A stretch of 64,000 nucleotides of DNA from Ancylobacter novellus (GTDB taxonomy: Bacteria; Pseudomonadota; Alphaproteobacteria; Rhizobiales; Xanthobacteraceae): assembly GCA_003241485.1 (NCBI GenBank), contig QFQD01000014.1:23092-87091 (forward strand), in the 5' to 3' direction. The position numbers and the translations under genes were made by a program. The notes under the pieces were generated by a model. It saw only the letters and a program-made list of their open reading frames with translations, searched no databases and was not told the DNA's origin. Below, in pieces: positions 31,767 through 39,777 of this stretch; the stretch's first letter is position 1, and every line of letters starts with the position of its first letter.

Positions 31767-32039
31767 ATGGATCGTGGCTTTTTCCTCCGTGCCGGCGTCG
31801 TGCTGGTCCTCACCGCTCTGCTCGGCGTCTGCCTGGCGGGAGGTGCCTCCGCGCAGAATATCCCTCCCGCGCAGAAGCAGGCCGTCCGTGCCGCCTGCGA
31901 GGCCGACATCCGCGCCACATGCCCCGGCGTGCGGCCGGGGGGCGGACGTCTTCTTCAATGCGTGAAGGACAATCCCGACCGGATCTCCCAGCCCTGCAAG
32001 GACGCGTTGGTCGCCGCCAAGGCCGCGTCCGTCCAGTGA
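31767..32039 (+). CDS. Small cysteine-rich-repeat periplasmic protein
   Basis: A 90-residue secreted protein. The signal peptide (hydrophobic AGVVLVLTALLGVCLAGGAS, cleavage near residue 29) is followed by a mature part with regularly placed cysteines in ACEADIRATCPGVRPGGGR and LLQCVKDNPDRISQPCKDAL. The C-x(7)-C...C-x(12)-C layout matches the cysteine-rich repeat first described in Golgi glycoprotein 1 and found in many small alphaproteobacterial periplasmic proteins of unknown role. A GGAG ribosome site precedes the ATG. Its stop overlaps the GTG start of the export adaptor gene, so it is co-translated with the exporter. Confidence 0.8.
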   Translation: MDRGFFLRAGVVLVLTALLGVCLAGGASAQNIPPAQKQAVRAACEADIRATCPGVRPGGGRLLQCVKDNPDRISQPCKDALVAAKAASVQ

Positions 32040-33277
32040 ACGTGCCCGTCCCACCGCCTGCGCAGGTCCCTGCGAGGAACGTGCAGCCGGGCCTCGATCC
32101 GTTCCTGTCGCTTGAGGCGCCGCTGCCACGCCCACGGCGGCGCCGTCTGCGCAGGCTCATTGCGATGGCGATGACGGTTCTCGTGCTCGCCTTCGTGGGG
32201 CTGCGCTATTTCTATCCCTATGCGGTGGAGGGCGAGGTTCTCAGGCCCGGCCCGCTGGCTATCGAGCTTCAGGGACCGGGCACGCTGTCGGCCCTGATCG
32301 AGGCGAGCGTCGGCAGCCGCATTCAGGCGCGCATCGACACGCTCGCCGTCGACCGCAACGATGTCGTCGTCAAAGGGGATACTCTTGTCCGCCTCGCCTT
32401 TGATGATCTGCGCGGCGAACTCGACGCGGCGGAGGCGAGCGCCCATGCCGCCGAACGCGCGGTGAGCGTCGCGCAGGCTGAAAGCGACGGTGCTGTCGCG
32501 GCGCTGGAAAAGGTCCGCGCGACGCATGAAAGGCAGGTGACGCTGCTCGCCAGGGGGGTCGCCAGCGAGGCCGGGCTGGAAGACGCCCTTGCCGCGCGCC
32601 GTCAGGCCGAAGCCGACCTCGCGCGTGCCCGCCGCGCCGTCGAGCAGGCCGAGGCCGAGCGTGCCGGTGCCGCCGCGCGTATCGGCATCGCCCGTTCCCA
32701 GCTCGACGATAGCGTGCTGCGTGCACCGATCTCCGGCGTTGTGGTCTCTCGCCTGCGTCATGTCGGCGAAGTGGTGACGCCGGGCAGCGAGGTGCTGCAT
32801 CTCGTCGACCCCGCCAGCCTTGTTGTGACCGCGCGGCTGGACGAAAGCGTCATCGCCGCCGTGCGGCCCGGTCAGGCGGCGCAGATCACCTTTACCCGCG
32901 CCGAGGCGTCGATACCCGGCCATGTCTTCCGGCTCGGGCGCGAGGTGGACGCCGAGACGAGAGAATTCGAGATCGACATCACGCTCGATACCCTTCCCGC
33001 CAACTGGGCGCTCGGCCAGCGCGCCATGGCGCGCATTACGGTCGCAACACGCGGCCCCGTGTTGACCGTGCCGACCGGTTTCCTTGCGTGGCGCGACGGT
33101 CGTCCGGGCATCTGGGTGGCAAACCGTGGTCGCGCGCGCTGGCAGGAGGTTACGCTCGGCGACAGCGGCATTGATCGGGTCGAGATCCGGCGCGGCCTTG
33201 CGGCCGGGCAGAGGATATTGAAGCCCGGCAATCTCTACCCGTTCATGCGCGTGCGCCTGGCTGGTGCCACCACATGA
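32036..33277 (+). CDS. Periplasmic adaptor (HlyD/MacA family) of an ABC export system
   Basis: Membrane-fusion protein of 413 residues. It starts at a GTG overlapping the previous stop (GTGA). A single N-terminal membrane helix (AMAMTVLVLAFVGLRYFYPY) anchors it. Barrel-sandwich half-motifs (ASVGSRIQARIDTLAVDRND and SVLRAPISGVVVSRLRHVGE) flank a long alpha-helical hairpin of heptad-rich sequence (about residues 120-215). The C-terminal part has the beta-barrel and membrane-proximal domains. It should connect the permease and ATPase encoded next to an outer-membrane channel; no TolC-type gene is in the window. Known homologous systems are MacAB and DevBCA. Confidence 0.9.
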   Translation: MNVPVPPPAQVPARNVQPGLDPFLSLEAPLPRPRRRRLRRLIAMAMTVLVLAFVGLRYFYPYAVEGEVLRPGPLAIELQGPGTLSALIEASVGSRIQARIDTLAVDRNDVVVKGDTLVRLAFDDLRGELDAAEASAHAAERAVSVAQAESDGAVAALEKVRATHERQVTLLARGVASEAGLEDALAARRQAEADLARARRAVEQAEAERAGAAARIGIARSQLDDSVLRAPISGVVVSRLRHVGEVVTPGSEVLHLVDPASLVVTARLDESVIAAVRPGQAAQITFTRAEASIPGHVFRLGREVDAETREFEIDITLDTLPANWALGQRAMARITVATRGPVLTVPTGFLAWRDGRPGIWVANRGRARWQEVTLGDSGIDRVEIRRGLAAGQRILKPGNLYPFMRVRLAGATT

Positions 33278-34437
33278 ATCTGGCTCTGAAGGACACGCTG
33301 CACGCCCCGACACGCTTCGCGCTGACCGCACTCGGTGTCGCCTTTCTGGTGATGGCGGTCATCGGCATGACCGGCCTCTATCGCGGCATCGTCGAAGATG
33401 CGCTGCTCATCATCGACCGGATCGATGCCGATCTCTGGATCGTGCAGGGCGAGCGCGCCGGGCCTTTCGCCGAAGGCTCGGCCGTGGCAGCCGACACGGA
33501 CCGGCGCGTCGAGGGGGTGCGAGGTGTTGCGGATGTACGGCGCTTCACCCAGTTCAGCCAGCAGTTCAACTTTGCCGGCAGCGCGCGCCGCGCCACCGTG
33601 ACCGGCGTCGACCTGCCGCGTGACGACGGGCGATGGCTCACGCTCGTCGGGGGGCGCTGGCTCGGCACCGGCCGCTATGAGACGGTGGCGGACGCCAGCA
33701 CGGGCCTGAAGGTCGGCGACCGCCTGGTTCTCGCGCGGGACGTTTATACCGTCGTGGGGCTCACGCGGCATATGGTCGATTCCGCCGGCGACGGGCTGCT
33801 TTTCGTCAGCATCAACGACGCGGCGGTCATCGCCCGTCGGCGCACCGCCGAGGAAATCCGTCTCGCCCGGGCGGTCGCGGGAGGTGCCGCCGCGTTTGGT
33901 GCCGATGCAAGCTCGGTGGCGCAGGAGAGCAAGATCGCCGCGGTGCTCGTTCGGCTCGACCCCGCCGCGGATGCCTCGCGCGTCATCGCGGACATACAGC
34001 GCTGGGGCGACGTGCGCGTCATGACCACGGCGGACCAGCGCGACCTGATGCTGAACGCGCGTCTGTGGAAGCTGCGGCTGCAGATCCTGACGTTTACCGG
34101 GATGATCCTCCTGATTACCGCCGTCGTGGTGTCGCTCATCGTCTACATGATGACGGTGGAGAAGCTGCACGAGATCGCGCTTCTGAAGCTGATGGGCGCC
34201 CGCGAGAGCGTCGTGGTCGGCCTCATTGGCCAGCAGGCCGCGCTCATCGGCGCCACGGGCTATGTCCTGGCGCTCGGGCTTTCATGCCTCGTGTTCCCGT
34301 TCTTCCCACGCCGCGTGGTGATGCTGCCCTCCGATCTCGCGCAGATCGGGCTCGCTCTGCTGTTGATTTCCGCTGCCGCGGCCTGGGTGGGGATCGCCCG
34401 CGCCTCGCGGGTCAGCGCGCGGGAGGTGCTGTCATGA
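33274..34437 (+). CDS. ABC exporter permease of the FtsX/MacB (DevC-like) type
   Basis: Inner-membrane subunit of 387 residues. One helix near the N terminus (ALTALGVAFLVMAVIGMTGL) is followed by a periplasmic domain of about 220 residues and three C-terminal helices (GMILLITAVVVSLIVYMMTV, AALIGATGYVLALGLSCLVF, IGLALLLISAAAAWVGIA), the topology of FtsX-fold permeases in which the ATPase is separate. The cytoplasmic coupling segment ALLKLMGARESVVVGLI is well conserved. The start overlaps the adaptor stop (ATGA) and the stop overlaps the ATPase start. It would drive mechanotransmission-type export rather than substrate passage through the membrane. Confidence 0.88.
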   Translation: MNLALKDTLHAPTRFALTALGVAFLVMAVIGMTGLYRGIVEDALLIIDRIDADLWIVQGERAGPFAEGSAVAADTDRRVEGVRGVADVRRFTQFSQQFNFAGSARRATVTGVDLPRDDGRWLTLVGGRWLGTGRYETVADASTGLKVGDRLVLARDVYTVVGLTRHMVDSAGDGLLFVSINDAAVIARRRTAEEIRLARAVAGGAAAFGADASSVAQESKIAAVLVRLDPAADASRVIADIQRWGDVRVMTTADQRDLMLNARLWKLRLQILTFTGMILLITAVVVSLIVYMMTVEKLHEIALLKLMGARESVVVGLIGQQAALIGATGYVLALGLSCLVFPFFPRRVVMLPSDLAQIGLALLLISAAAAWVGIARASRVSAREVLS

Positions 34438-35138
34438 GCGGGGTGCCCGTGCTTTCGGTGCGGGCCCTTTCGCGCCACTACACGGCCGGCGGGGCATGCG
34501 TGCGCGCACTCGACGGCGTGTCGCTGGACGTGGCTGCCGGCGAGCTGGTGGGCATCTTCGGGCCCAGCGGCTCCGGCAAAAGTACCTTGCTCATGCTTGC
34601 CGGACTTTTGGACAACCCCACCTCCGGCGAGGTCTGGCTTGCCGGCGAGCGGGTCTCCTGCGCCGGCGCCGACCTTGACGCTCTGCGCGAGACCCGGCGC
34701 AAACGCATCGGCTTCGTGTTCCAGAAAGCGAACCTGATCCCCTTCCTTACGGCGGTGGAGAATGTCGCGCTGAGCCTCGAAATCGCCGACGTCGCCCCGG
34801 CCGATGCACGCGCGCATGGCCGGCGGCTGCTCGCGGCGCTCGACCTCTCCCATCGTGCCGACAGTCTGCCGGCAAAGCTCTCGGGCGGCGAGCAGCAGCG
34901 TGTGGCGGTTGCAAGGGCGCTCGCAAACGCGCCGCCGCTCATCCTTGCCGACGAGCCGACGGCGGCGCTGGACAGCGTGCGTGGTCGACAGGTGATGGAG
35001 ATCTTCCGCCGCATCGCTGAGGCCCACGGGACGGCCGTGGTGGTGATTACCCATGATCCACGCTCGACGGACCTGTTCGACCGCATCGTTCACATCGAAG
35101 ACGGCCGGATCCGCGCGGGTAGCGTAGAGCGGCATTGA
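34434..35138 (+). CDS. ABC exporter ATPase (MacB/LolD/DevA-like)
   Basis: Cytoplasmic ATPase of 234 residues that powers the FtsX-type permease. Walker A is GPSGSGKSTLLMLAG, the Q loop is FVFQKANLIPFLTAVENV, the signature is LSGGEQQRVAVARAL, Walker B is LILADEPTAALDSVRG and the switch histidine is in VVVITHDPRSTDLFD. Its start overlaps the permease stop by ATGA. It is the last gene of the cysteine-rich protein/exporter operon; 135 bases follow before the fused regulator gene. Confidence 0.93.
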   Translation: MSGVPVLSVRALSRHYTAGGACVRALDGVSLDVAAGELVGIFGPSGSGKSTLLMLAGLLDNPTSGEVWLAGERVSCAGADLDALRETRRKRIGFVFQKANLIPFLTAVENVALSLEIADVAPADARAHGRRLLAALDLSHRADSLPAKLSGGEQQRVAVARALANAPPLILADEPTAALDSVRGRQVMEIFRRIAEAHGTAVVVITHDPRSTDLFDRIVHIEDGRIRAGSVERH

Positions 35139-35203
35139 CGCTCACACGTGCCGTTCCTGGCGCCAAGCTGCGGGCGACAGGCGCCTGGACGGTATTCGGC
35201 CGA

Positions 35204-35266
35204 TTGACTCGTTCAATAAATCGACATACCGTCTGCACATGTTCGGTGTTTCTATATTCGGTATGT
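35204..35266. promoter_or_regulatory. Promoter/operator of the fused MerR-XRE-cupin-racemase regulator
   Basis: An AT-rich gap upstream of 35274 contains a perfect 8-bp inverted repeat, ACATACCG (35224-35231) and CGGTATGT (35259-35266), with a 27-base spacer. TATATT at 35253-35258 is a possible -10 element, which would put the transcript start near the ATG at 35274 and make the message almost leaderless; no ribosome site is visible before that ATG. TTGACT at 35204-35209 is a possible -35 for another start. The repeat ends eight bases before the coding region and is a good candidate for autoregulation. Confidence 0.55.
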
Positions 35267-35273
35267 AGATCTT

Positions 35274-37169
35274 ATGCCGCCTCTCGCCGCCTCTCGCTTC
35301 CCCTTCTCGATCGGCCATGTCGCCAAGGTCACGGGCGTGGCGGTGTCGACGCTTCGTTCGTGGGAGAGCCAGGGGCTGCTCAGCTCCAACAAATCGGCCG
35401 GCGGACACCGTTCCTATGGTGAAGCCGACATCGAGCGCATCCGCCGCATCGACCGCATGCGACGGGTGGACGGCCAGAGCCTCTCCGCCATCCGCCGGCT
35501 GCTCGACAGCGAAGAGGAAGGTGCGCCGGCGCCGGAAGGTGACGCGCCGCCGGTCGTGGCGTTCAACCATCTCGGCGCGCGGGTGCGCAGCCTGCGGCAG
35601 GAAGCCGGCATGTCGCTGCGGGAGCTTTCCGAGCGTACGGTGATCGCCTCTTCGCATCTCAGCATGTTCGAGCGCGGCGTGGCATTTCTCTCGCCGGCGC
35701 GGCTCAATGCCATCGCCGAAGTGTTCGGCCGCTCGCTGGCGGAACTGCTCGGCGGCACCAGCGGGCGGGACTTCCCGGTGGTGCGGCGCGGGCAGGGGCG
35801 CATCGTCGGCTCCTTCGGGCCGGGCGTCACCATCGAGCAGCTCACCGTCTCGCAACGGCTGATGGATGCCGAGGTGTGGACCATCGATCCCGACCGCGAG
35901 AGCGACGGCTTTTACGCCCATGAGGGCGAGGAGCTCATCTACGTGCTGGAGGGGTCGCTTGAGATCGCGCTGGCCGATCGCGACGCCGAGGTGCTCAATC
36001 CCGGCGATGGCGCCTATTTCAACAGCCGCATCGCTCATCGCTGGCGCAACACGGGCGGCGTACCCGCCAAGGTGCTGTGGATCAACACCGACAGCGACCG
36101 TCTTTCCTCCATGACGTTCGAGAAGGCCGACCGTCGCCTCGGCCTCGGCGCCGGCATTGGCGAGGGCATCGGCGAGGGCGCGTTCAGTCTCGAACTGCCC
36201 CAGGGAGCGCGGACCTTCCGCGTTATCGAGACCCATACGGAAGGCCATCCGACCCATATCCTGATCGAGCCGCTGGACGGGCTGGATGCCGACACCGTCG
36301 CCGGCAAGATGCACCAGTTCATCGCGCGCTATGACAGCCTTCGCCCGCTGCTGCTGCACGAGCCGCGCGGCCATTCGGGCGCCTTTGGCCTGGTGCCGGT
36401 GGCCTCCAGTGCCGCGGATTTCGGTGCTTTCTTCATCTCCTCCTACGGCTATCCGGGCCTGTGTGGCCACGCCATCATGGGCTACACGGCGGCGCTGCGC
36501 GCGCTGGGCCGGCTCGCCAACCGCCCCCGTTTCACCATTGAGGTCCCCAACGGCATCCTCAGCGTTCAGGTGGGCGGCGAAGGCGGGCCCGATGCCATCG
36601 CCCTCGACATGCCACCGGCGATCATCGCCGAGGTCCGCCCCCATGTGGAGGTGGACGGGCGAGCGGTCGACGTCGCCATCGCCATGTGCGGCGCCTGCTA
36701 CGCGCTGGTCGATGCCACCGCGGCCGGGCTGGCTCTCGACATCGGCAGCATCGACCGGCTGCTCGTCATGGGCGATGAGCTGCGCCGCACCCTCAACGAG
36801 ATGTTGCCGCGCCGCAGCGGGGCGCAGCCGACCGTGGATGCGGTGCTCTTCCATGCGGCAGGCGAGGACGGCGCGGTACGCCAGTTCCTTGCCATCGACC
36901 GGCAGAAATTCGACCGCTCTCCCGGTGTCGCCGGCCTGTCCTGTCTGCTTGCGCTGCGCGCCGCGACGGGTGCGGCGGCGCCGGGCGCGCGCCTTGAGGC
37001 GGTCAGCCTGTTCGGCGGCCATCTCTCCGGCGAGCTTATCACCACGACCCACGGCGCCGGTGGTGCCGTGGCTGCTACGACCCGCATCACGGGACGCGCG
37101 CATCTGAAAGCTGTGGCGACACTCATACAGGAAATGAGCGACCCGCTCGGCAGCGGCTTCCTGAGATAG
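35274..37169 (+). CDS. Four-domain regulator: MerR HTH, XRE HTH, cupin and proline-racemase-like domain
   Basis: A single open frame of 631 residues. Residues about 11-78 are a MerR-type winged helix (FSIGHVAKVTGVAVSTLRSW, then GGHRSYGEADIERIRRID). Residues about 97-160 are an XRE/Cro helix-turn-helix (RSLRQEAGMSLRELSERTVI). Residues about 195-275 are a cupin (HEGEELIYVLEGSLEI, LNPGDGAYFNSRIAHRWRN). From about 310 to the end is a proline-racemase-family domain (VIETHTEGHPTHI, LLHEPRGHSGAFG, PGLCGHAIMGYTAAL). The first catalytic cysteine is kept (C397); the second, in the usual DRSPCGTG, is glycine (G551 in FDRSPGVAGLSC). It is therefore unlikely to racemise; a sensory role is inferred. It precedes an importer and two true racemase-family genes. 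The domains are all in one uninterrupted frame. Confidence 0.88.
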   Translation: MPPLAASRFPFSIGHVAKVTGVAVSTLRSWESQGLLSSNKSAGGHRSYGEADIERIRRIDRMRRVDGQSLSAIRRLLDSEEEGAPAPEGDAPPVVAFNHLGARVRSLRQEAGMSLRELSERTVIASSHLSMFERGVAFLSPARLNAIAEVFGRSLAELLGGTSGRDFPVVRRGQGRIVGSFGPGVTIEQLTVSQRLMDAEVWTIDPDRESDGFYAHEGEELIYVLEGSLEIALADRDAEVLNPGDGAYFNSRIAHRWRNTGGVPAKVLWINTDSDRLSSMTFEKADRRLGLGAGIGEGIGEGAFSLELPQGARTFRVIETHTEGHPTHILIEPLDGLDADTVAGKMHQFIARYDSLRPLLLHEPRGHSGAFGLVPVASSAADFGAFFISSYGYPGLCGHAIMGYTAALRALGRLANRPRFTIEVPNGILSVQVGGEGGPDAIALDMPPAIIAEVRPHVEVDGRAVDVAIAMCGACYALVDATAAGLALDIGSIDRLLVMGDELRRTLNEMLPRRSGAQPTVDAVLFHAAGEDGAVRQFLAIDRQKFDRSPGVAGLSCLLALRAATGAAAPGARLEAVSLFGGHLSGELITTTHGAGGAVAATTRITGRAHLKAVATLIQEMSDPLGSGFLR

Positions 37170-37243
37170 GCCTACGCCTCACCGCCTACGCCTTTCGACC
37201 AAACCGGCACTAAGACAAAGCCAGGGAAATCAGGGAACAGACG

Positions 37244-38128
37244 ATGATCACCGCATTTCAGCGGCCGCTTTCGGCCGCCTATACACAGCCCAACCGGACA
37301 CTGCGCCATGCCGTGCTGATGCTCCTATCGGCCTTCATCGTGGCGCTCTCGACGTTCCAGTCCGCTTTCGCGGCGGACCCGAACCTCGTGATCGACCGCA
37401 TCCGCAAGAGCGGCGAACTGCGCGTGCCCGTGATGATCGGCGAGGAGCCGGGCTATATCCGCGACCGCAACACCGGCGCGTGGAGCGGCTTCTATGTCGA
37501 CTGGGCGAACGACATTGCGAACCTGCTCGGCGTCAAGGTCGTGCCGGTGGAAACCACCTGGGGCAACCTCGCCGCCGACTTCCAGGCCAACAAGATCGAC
37601 ATCGCCTTCGGCCTGAACCCCAATCCGAAGCGCGGCCTTGTCGTGGACTATCTCAGCGTGCCGCTGTTCACCGATGCCTGGGCCATCGTCACCAAGCCGG
37701 GCTTCGCCAAGAAGACCTGGGCCGAGCTGAACGACCCGTCCGTGCGCATCGTCGTGCAGAAGGGCGGCACGATGCAGGTGGTCGCCGAGGCGCTGACCCC
37801 CAAGGCCAACATCATCGTGGTGGAAGACCGTCCGCTCGGCTTGATGGAGCTGCAGGCGAACCGGGCGGATGCGATGATCCTCGCCGTGTTCGACGCGATC
37901 GACGTTTCCAAGGCCATCAACGGCCAGATCGTTCTGCCGAGCCCGATGCTGCTCAATCCGGCGACCATCGGCGTCCGCCGCGAGGAGGGCAATGAAGGCT
38001 ATGAGAACTGGCTCACCAACTGGGTGAACCAGCAGCGCGCCCTTGGCCTCGCCCAGGGCAAGCTGCGCAAGGCCTTTGAAGCCCGTGGCATCGATCTCTC
38101 CGTGCTGCCGGCCGAGTTCAACTTCTGA
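37244..38128 (+). CDS. Amino-acid ABC transporter substrate-binding protein (family 3)
   Basis: Periplasmic type-II binding protein of 294 residues with a long signal peptide (hydrophobic AVLMLLSAFIVALSTFQSAF, cleavage near residue 43). The family-3 start is VIDRIRKSGELRVPVMIGEE, followed by WSGFYVDWANDIANLLGVKV, and the ligand-binding lobe has KIDIAFGLNPNPKRGLVVDY. It brings a polar amino acid, plausibly hydroxyproline or a related imino acid, to the permease encoded next. The gene follows the regulator by 74 bases with AGGGAA upstream of the ATG. Substrate identity is inferred from the downstream racemase-type enzymes. Confidence 0.9.
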   Translation: MITAFQRPLSAAYTQPNRTLRHAVLMLLSAFIVALSTFQSAFAADPNLVIDRIRKSGELRVPVMIGEEPGYIRDRNTGAWSGFYVDWANDIANLLGVKVVPVETTWGNLAADFQANKIDIAFGLNPNPKRGLVVDYLSVPLFTDAWAIVTKPGFAKKTWAELNDPSVRIVVQKGGTMQVVAEALTPKANIIVVEDRPLGLMELQANRADAMILAVFDAIDVSKAINGQIVLPSPMLLNPATIGVRREEGNEGYENWLTNWVNQQRALGLAQGKLRKAFEARGIDLSVLPAEFNF

Positions 38129-38195
38129 TGTCGACCTCCGGTGCCGGCTTCCCGCCGGCACCGGCTCAGCTCCCTCGTCTGCCAAGGCTGCAACC

Positions 38196-38843
38196 GTGTT
38201 CGACTGGTCCGTCATCACCCAAAACGTTCATCTGTTTGCCTGGGGACTCGTGGTCACCCTCGAATACACGGTGCTCACCTGCGTTCTGGGGCTGATCGTC
38301 GGTCTCGTCATCGCGCTGGCGCAGCTGTCCCCGCTGAAGGCCGTGCGGCTTATCGGCATGCTGTTCGTGGAGTTCTTCCGCAACGTGCCGTTGCTGGTGT
38401 GGCTGCTGTGGAGCTACTACGCGCTGCCGATCTTCGCCGGCATCAACATTTCCAAGCAGGCCGCCGGCATTCTCGCGCTCAGCCTGTATGGCGGGGCGTA
38501 TTATGCCGAGATCCTGCGCGCCGGCATTCAGTCGCTCGATCACGGGCAGGCGGATGCGGCGAAGGCGCTGGGCATGCGCTCCTGGCAGGCGATGCGGCGC
38601 ATCATCCTGCCTCAGGCCTTGCGCCAGATGGTGCCGCCGCTCGCGGGCCAGACCATCATCCAGATGAAGAACACCACGCTGCTCTCGGTGCTCACGGTGC
38701 CGGACCTGCTCTACCAGGCGAGCTACGTGTCCTCGTTCACCTACCGGCCGATGGAAGTCTACACGGTGGTGGGCCTCATCTTTCTCGCCATCCTCATTCC
38801 CTCCAACTATCTCGCGCGCCGGCTCGAGATGCGCAGCCATTGA
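38196..38843 (+). CDS. Amino-acid ABC transporter permease (HisM/GlnP type)
   Basis: Inner-membrane permease of 215 residues from a GTG at 38196 with an AAGG ribosome site. It has about five membrane helices, beginning at [20 protein letters not shown], and the conserved coupling loop [20 protein letters not shown] followed by [17 protein letters not shown]. The [19 protein letters not shown] segment is typical of polar amino-acid permeases. Only one permease gene is present, so the channel is probably a homodimer. It overlaps nothing but is 13 bases from the ATPase start. Confidence 0.9.
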   Translation: MFDWSVITQNVHLFAWGLVVTLEYTVLTCVLGLIVGLVIALAQLSPLKAVRLIGMLFVEFFRNVPLLVWLLWSYYALPIFAGINISKQAAGILALSLYGGAYYAEILRAGIQSLDHGQADAAKALGMRSWQAMRRIILPQALRQMVPPLAGQTIIQMKNTTLLSVLTVPDLLYQASYVSSFTYRPMEVYTVVGLIFLAILIPSNYLARRLEMRSH

Positions 38844-38856
38844 GAGGACGCGAACC

Positions 38857-39678
38857 ATGACCCGTCTTCCTTCCGAGGCCGCGCCACTCGTCGAGGTGCG
38901 CAACCTCCGCAAATCCTTCGGCTCCCACGAGGTCCTGAAGGGGATCGACCTCACCGTCTATCCCGGCGAGGTGGTGGCGCTTCTCGGCTCCTCGGGTTCC
39001 GGAAAGACCACCCTTCTGCGCTGTGTGAACCTTCTCGAACAACCGTCCTCCGGGCGCATCGCCATCGACGGCGCGCCGATCTTCGATCGTGCACCGGACG
39101 GGCGCGACAATGCCCGCATCGGCGGCCGCGAGGTCGCGGCCATGCGCTCGCGCGTCGGCATGGTGTTTCAGCAGTTCAACCTGTTCCCGCACATGAATGT
39201 GCTGGCCAATGTGATGGAGGGCCCGCGCACCGTTCTGGGAGAGAGCGAGGCCACCAATCGCGCCCGCGCCCTCGATCTGCTCGCCAAGGTCGGCATGGCG
39301 GATTTCGCCGACCGCATGCCCGGCCGGCTCTCGGGCGGGCAGAAGCAGCGCGTGTCCATCGCCCGCGCCCTGAACATGCGCCCCTCGCTGATGCTGTTCG
39401 ACGAGCCGACCTCGGCGCTCGATCCGGAGCTGGTCGGCGAGGTGCTCAACACCATGATCGCGCTGGCCCGCGAAGGCATGACGATGCTGGTCGTCACGCA
39501 TGAGCTGGGCTTTGCGCTGGAGGTCGCCACGCGGGTTGTCTTTCTCGACCAGGGTGCCATCGCCGCGCAGGGCACGCCGCACGAGGTGCTGCTGCATCCG
39601 ACCAACGAACGGGTGCGCGGCTTCGTCAACCGCTTCCACGCCACCGCTGAACTGATGCGCCCGCTTCTGGACAGCTGA
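38857..39678 (+). CDS. Amino-acid ABC transporter ATPase (GlnQ/HisP type)
   Basis: ATPase of the imino/amino-acid importer, 273 residues. Walker A is [18 protein letters not shown], the Q loop is [18 protein letters not shown], the signature is [15 protein letters not shown], Walker B is [17 protein letters not shown], and the switch histidine is in [15 protein letters not shown]. All features match GlnQ-type proteins. About 99 bases separate its stop from the DapA-family gene, enough for an internal promoter, though nothing specific was recognised there. Confidence 0.95.
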   Translation: MTRLPSEAAPLVEVRNLRKSFGSHEVLKGIDLTVYPGEVVALLGSSGSGKTTLLRCVNLLEQPSSGRIAIDGAPIFDRAPDGRDNARIGGREVAAMRSRVGMVFQQFNLFPHMNVLANVMEGPRTVLGESEATNRARALDLLAKVGMADFADRMPGRLSGGQKQRVSIARALNMRPSLMLFDEPTSALDPELVGEVLNTMIALAREGMTMLVVTHELGFALEVATRVVFLDQGAIAAQGTPHEVLLHPTNERVRGFVNRFHATAELMRPLLDS

Positions 39679-39777
39679 CGCGCTCGCCCGGCGCTTCCCA
39701 CCGCATTCCCGACTTCCGCCGCATGCCCCCGGGCGTGCCACGTCACCCCTTTGTCCCGCGAACTTGAGATCCGTACC

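Noticed and set aside
36936..36944. Cysteine C557 of the regulator as a substitute for the lost catalytic cysteine
   Set aside because: It lies six residues downstream on the next helix, outside the conserved turn, so it is unlikely to take the same position; not claimed without a structure.
35142..37103. Long antisense open frame (over 650 codons) opposite the fused regulator
   Set aside because: Its translation is low-complexity and has no family motif, while the plus strand encodes four recognisable domains. Long antisense frames are expected in high-GC genomes.
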